Source: an uncultured Bacteroidales bacterium
Lineage (GTDB): Bacteria > Bacteroidota > Bacteroidia > Bacteroidales > ML635J-15
Reading direction: 5' to 3'
DNA: 6,212 nucleotides
NCBI GenBank assembly: GCA_905233405.1
Contig: CAJOEG010000050.1
Span: 1-6,212, forward strand
Positions within the stretch are counted from its first letter, which is position 1; each line of letters opens with the position of its first letter. The position numbers and the translations under genes were made by a program. The notes under the pieces are model-generated. The model was not told the origin of the DNA and searched no databases. It saw only the letters and a list, made by a program, of their open reading frames with translations. Positions 5,244-6,212 of the stretch are shown piece after piece.

Positions 5244-6212
5244 TACAATTCGAGCGGCGAATACTTCAACTCCAGTGGAAAAAAGCAATATTACGAAGAC
5301 GAAGCCGAAAACACAACACGAACTCACGTTCAACTTATTTATTCACAAAGGATTTGGGACAATGTCGAGTTCAACTTAAAGGCATTCCTTAACTACGACA
5401 ACGGCTACATCGAGGAATACAAGAATGCCCAGCTTTTCTCAAACTATATGCTGCCAAACATCGTCCTTCCGGTCGTCGTCACTAACAACGGAACAGCATA
5501 TTCAACAACGACTACAATCGACCGCACCGACCTGATAAGGCGCAGAATGATGGCAAAATATTATTATGGTGGCATAATTTCCGCAACGCACAAGATAGGA
5601 AACTTTATCAACACATTCGGCGGTTCGGTCAACAACCTGTCTGGACAATATTTCGGGAACCTGATATGGCTGCAATATGCAGGAAACACGCCCAAAGACT
5701 ACGAATGGTACAGAAACACAAGCGGTAAGATGGAATACTTCGCCTACTACAAGGCAGAATACACATTCTTTGACAAGCTGACGCTATACGCCGACCTCCA
5801 ATACAGAATAATAAACCAAGATCTTAAAGGCTACGACTGCGACCTTATGCCCAACGGACAAATGAAAAAATTGAGTGAGGACCTGGACTACAACTTTTTC
5901 TGTCCCAAAGGCGGAATAAACTATGAGATTACAAAAAATATGAGGATCTATGCTTCCATAGTGCACACAAGCAGGGAGCCGTCGCGCGAAAACATAAAAT
6001 ACGCCATTGGAACACAAAGCAAGACGATTGAACCGGAGTCGCTCAACGATGTTGAAGCAGGCTACGAATACAAGTCAAAAATTTTTTCCAGCGGACTTAA
6101 TTTCTACTATATGGATTTCACCGACCAGATTGTACCAACAGGAGAATTTTCACAGAACGGATACTTCATAATGACCAACATAGAGAAAAGTTATCGTACT
6201 GGAGTTGAAATT
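5241..6212 (+). pseudogene. TonB-dependent receptor, beta-barrel continuation in shifted frame, runs off window
   Basis: From 5241 to the right edge a single frame encodes 324 residues of receptor barrel, starting RYNSSGEYFNSSGKKQYY. The frame itself is open from 5217 after a TAA at 5214. Alternating aromatic strands and family-typical segments are seen: FNLKAFLNYDNGYIEEYK, DLIRRRMMAKYYYGG, LTLYADLQYRIINQDLKGYD, REPSRENIKYAIGT, SLNDVEAGYEYKSK, LNFYYMDFTDQIVPTGE and ITM-like TNIEKSYRTGVEI. These clearly continue the barrel begun in the 4256-5239 frame and are not a separate gene. The first in-frame ATG is at 5448, well inside the barrel, with no signal peptide, so independent expression would not give an outer-membrane protein. 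The C-terminal strand lies outside the window. Uninterrupted codons over 972 bases suggest the break is recent or an artefact. Confidence 0.85.

Noticed and set aside
5152..5379. A 75-codon plus-strand open frame spanning the receptor frame break
   Set aside because: It is the third frame, distinct from the receptor frames on both sides; its sequence does not resemble receptor barrel or any known small protein.

Overview
The window looks like ordinary chromosome from a member of the Bacteroidota, probably a Bacteroidales. Three things point there. Matches to the Bacteroidota -7 promoter element (TAnnTTTG) lie in front of most genes. One gene is a TonB-dependent receptor with an N-terminal carboxypeptidase-regulatory-like domain. 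The leucyl aminopeptidase, Zn-ribbon protein and exonuclease are of types I associate with that phylum. No tRNA, rRNA, CRISPR array, insertion sequence or phage gene was found.

Layout from left to right: (1) the last 37 codons of a queuosine-pathway QueE-like radical SAM enzyme (+), ending at 114. (2) Two minus-strand genes, a small membrane protein with an HEYGH metallopeptidase-like motif (796-1251) followed 20 bp later by a DnaQ-like DEDDh exonuclease (143-775). The exonuclease carries an unexpected signal-peptide-like N-terminus. (3) Divergent from these, an EamA/DMT-family 10-TM transporter (1323-2216, +), whose -7 element lies 5 bp before its ATG. (4) A minus-strand pair, a Zn-ribbon protein (3637-4011) followed 11 bp later by an M17 leucyl aminopeptidase (2219-3625). 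The aminopeptidase converges on the transporter gene with only 2 bp between the stop codons. (5) A 244-bp AT-rich divergent intergenic region with candidate promoters in both directions and a speculative 45-codon ORF. (6) A SusC-unlike, classical TonB-dependent outer-membrane receptor (+, from 4256, running off the right edge). Its reading frame is broken at about 5237-5241.

The genes look like separate housekeeping and surface functions (tRNA modification, nucleic acid trimming, small-molecule transport, peptide turnover, outer-membrane uptake) rather than one pathway. The Zn-ribbon and aminopeptidase genes are the only convincing operon. I see no evidence for a novel multi-gene system. The observations most worth checking are the frame break in the receptor, the export signal on the DEDDh exonuclease, and the uncharacterised HEYGH membrane protein.
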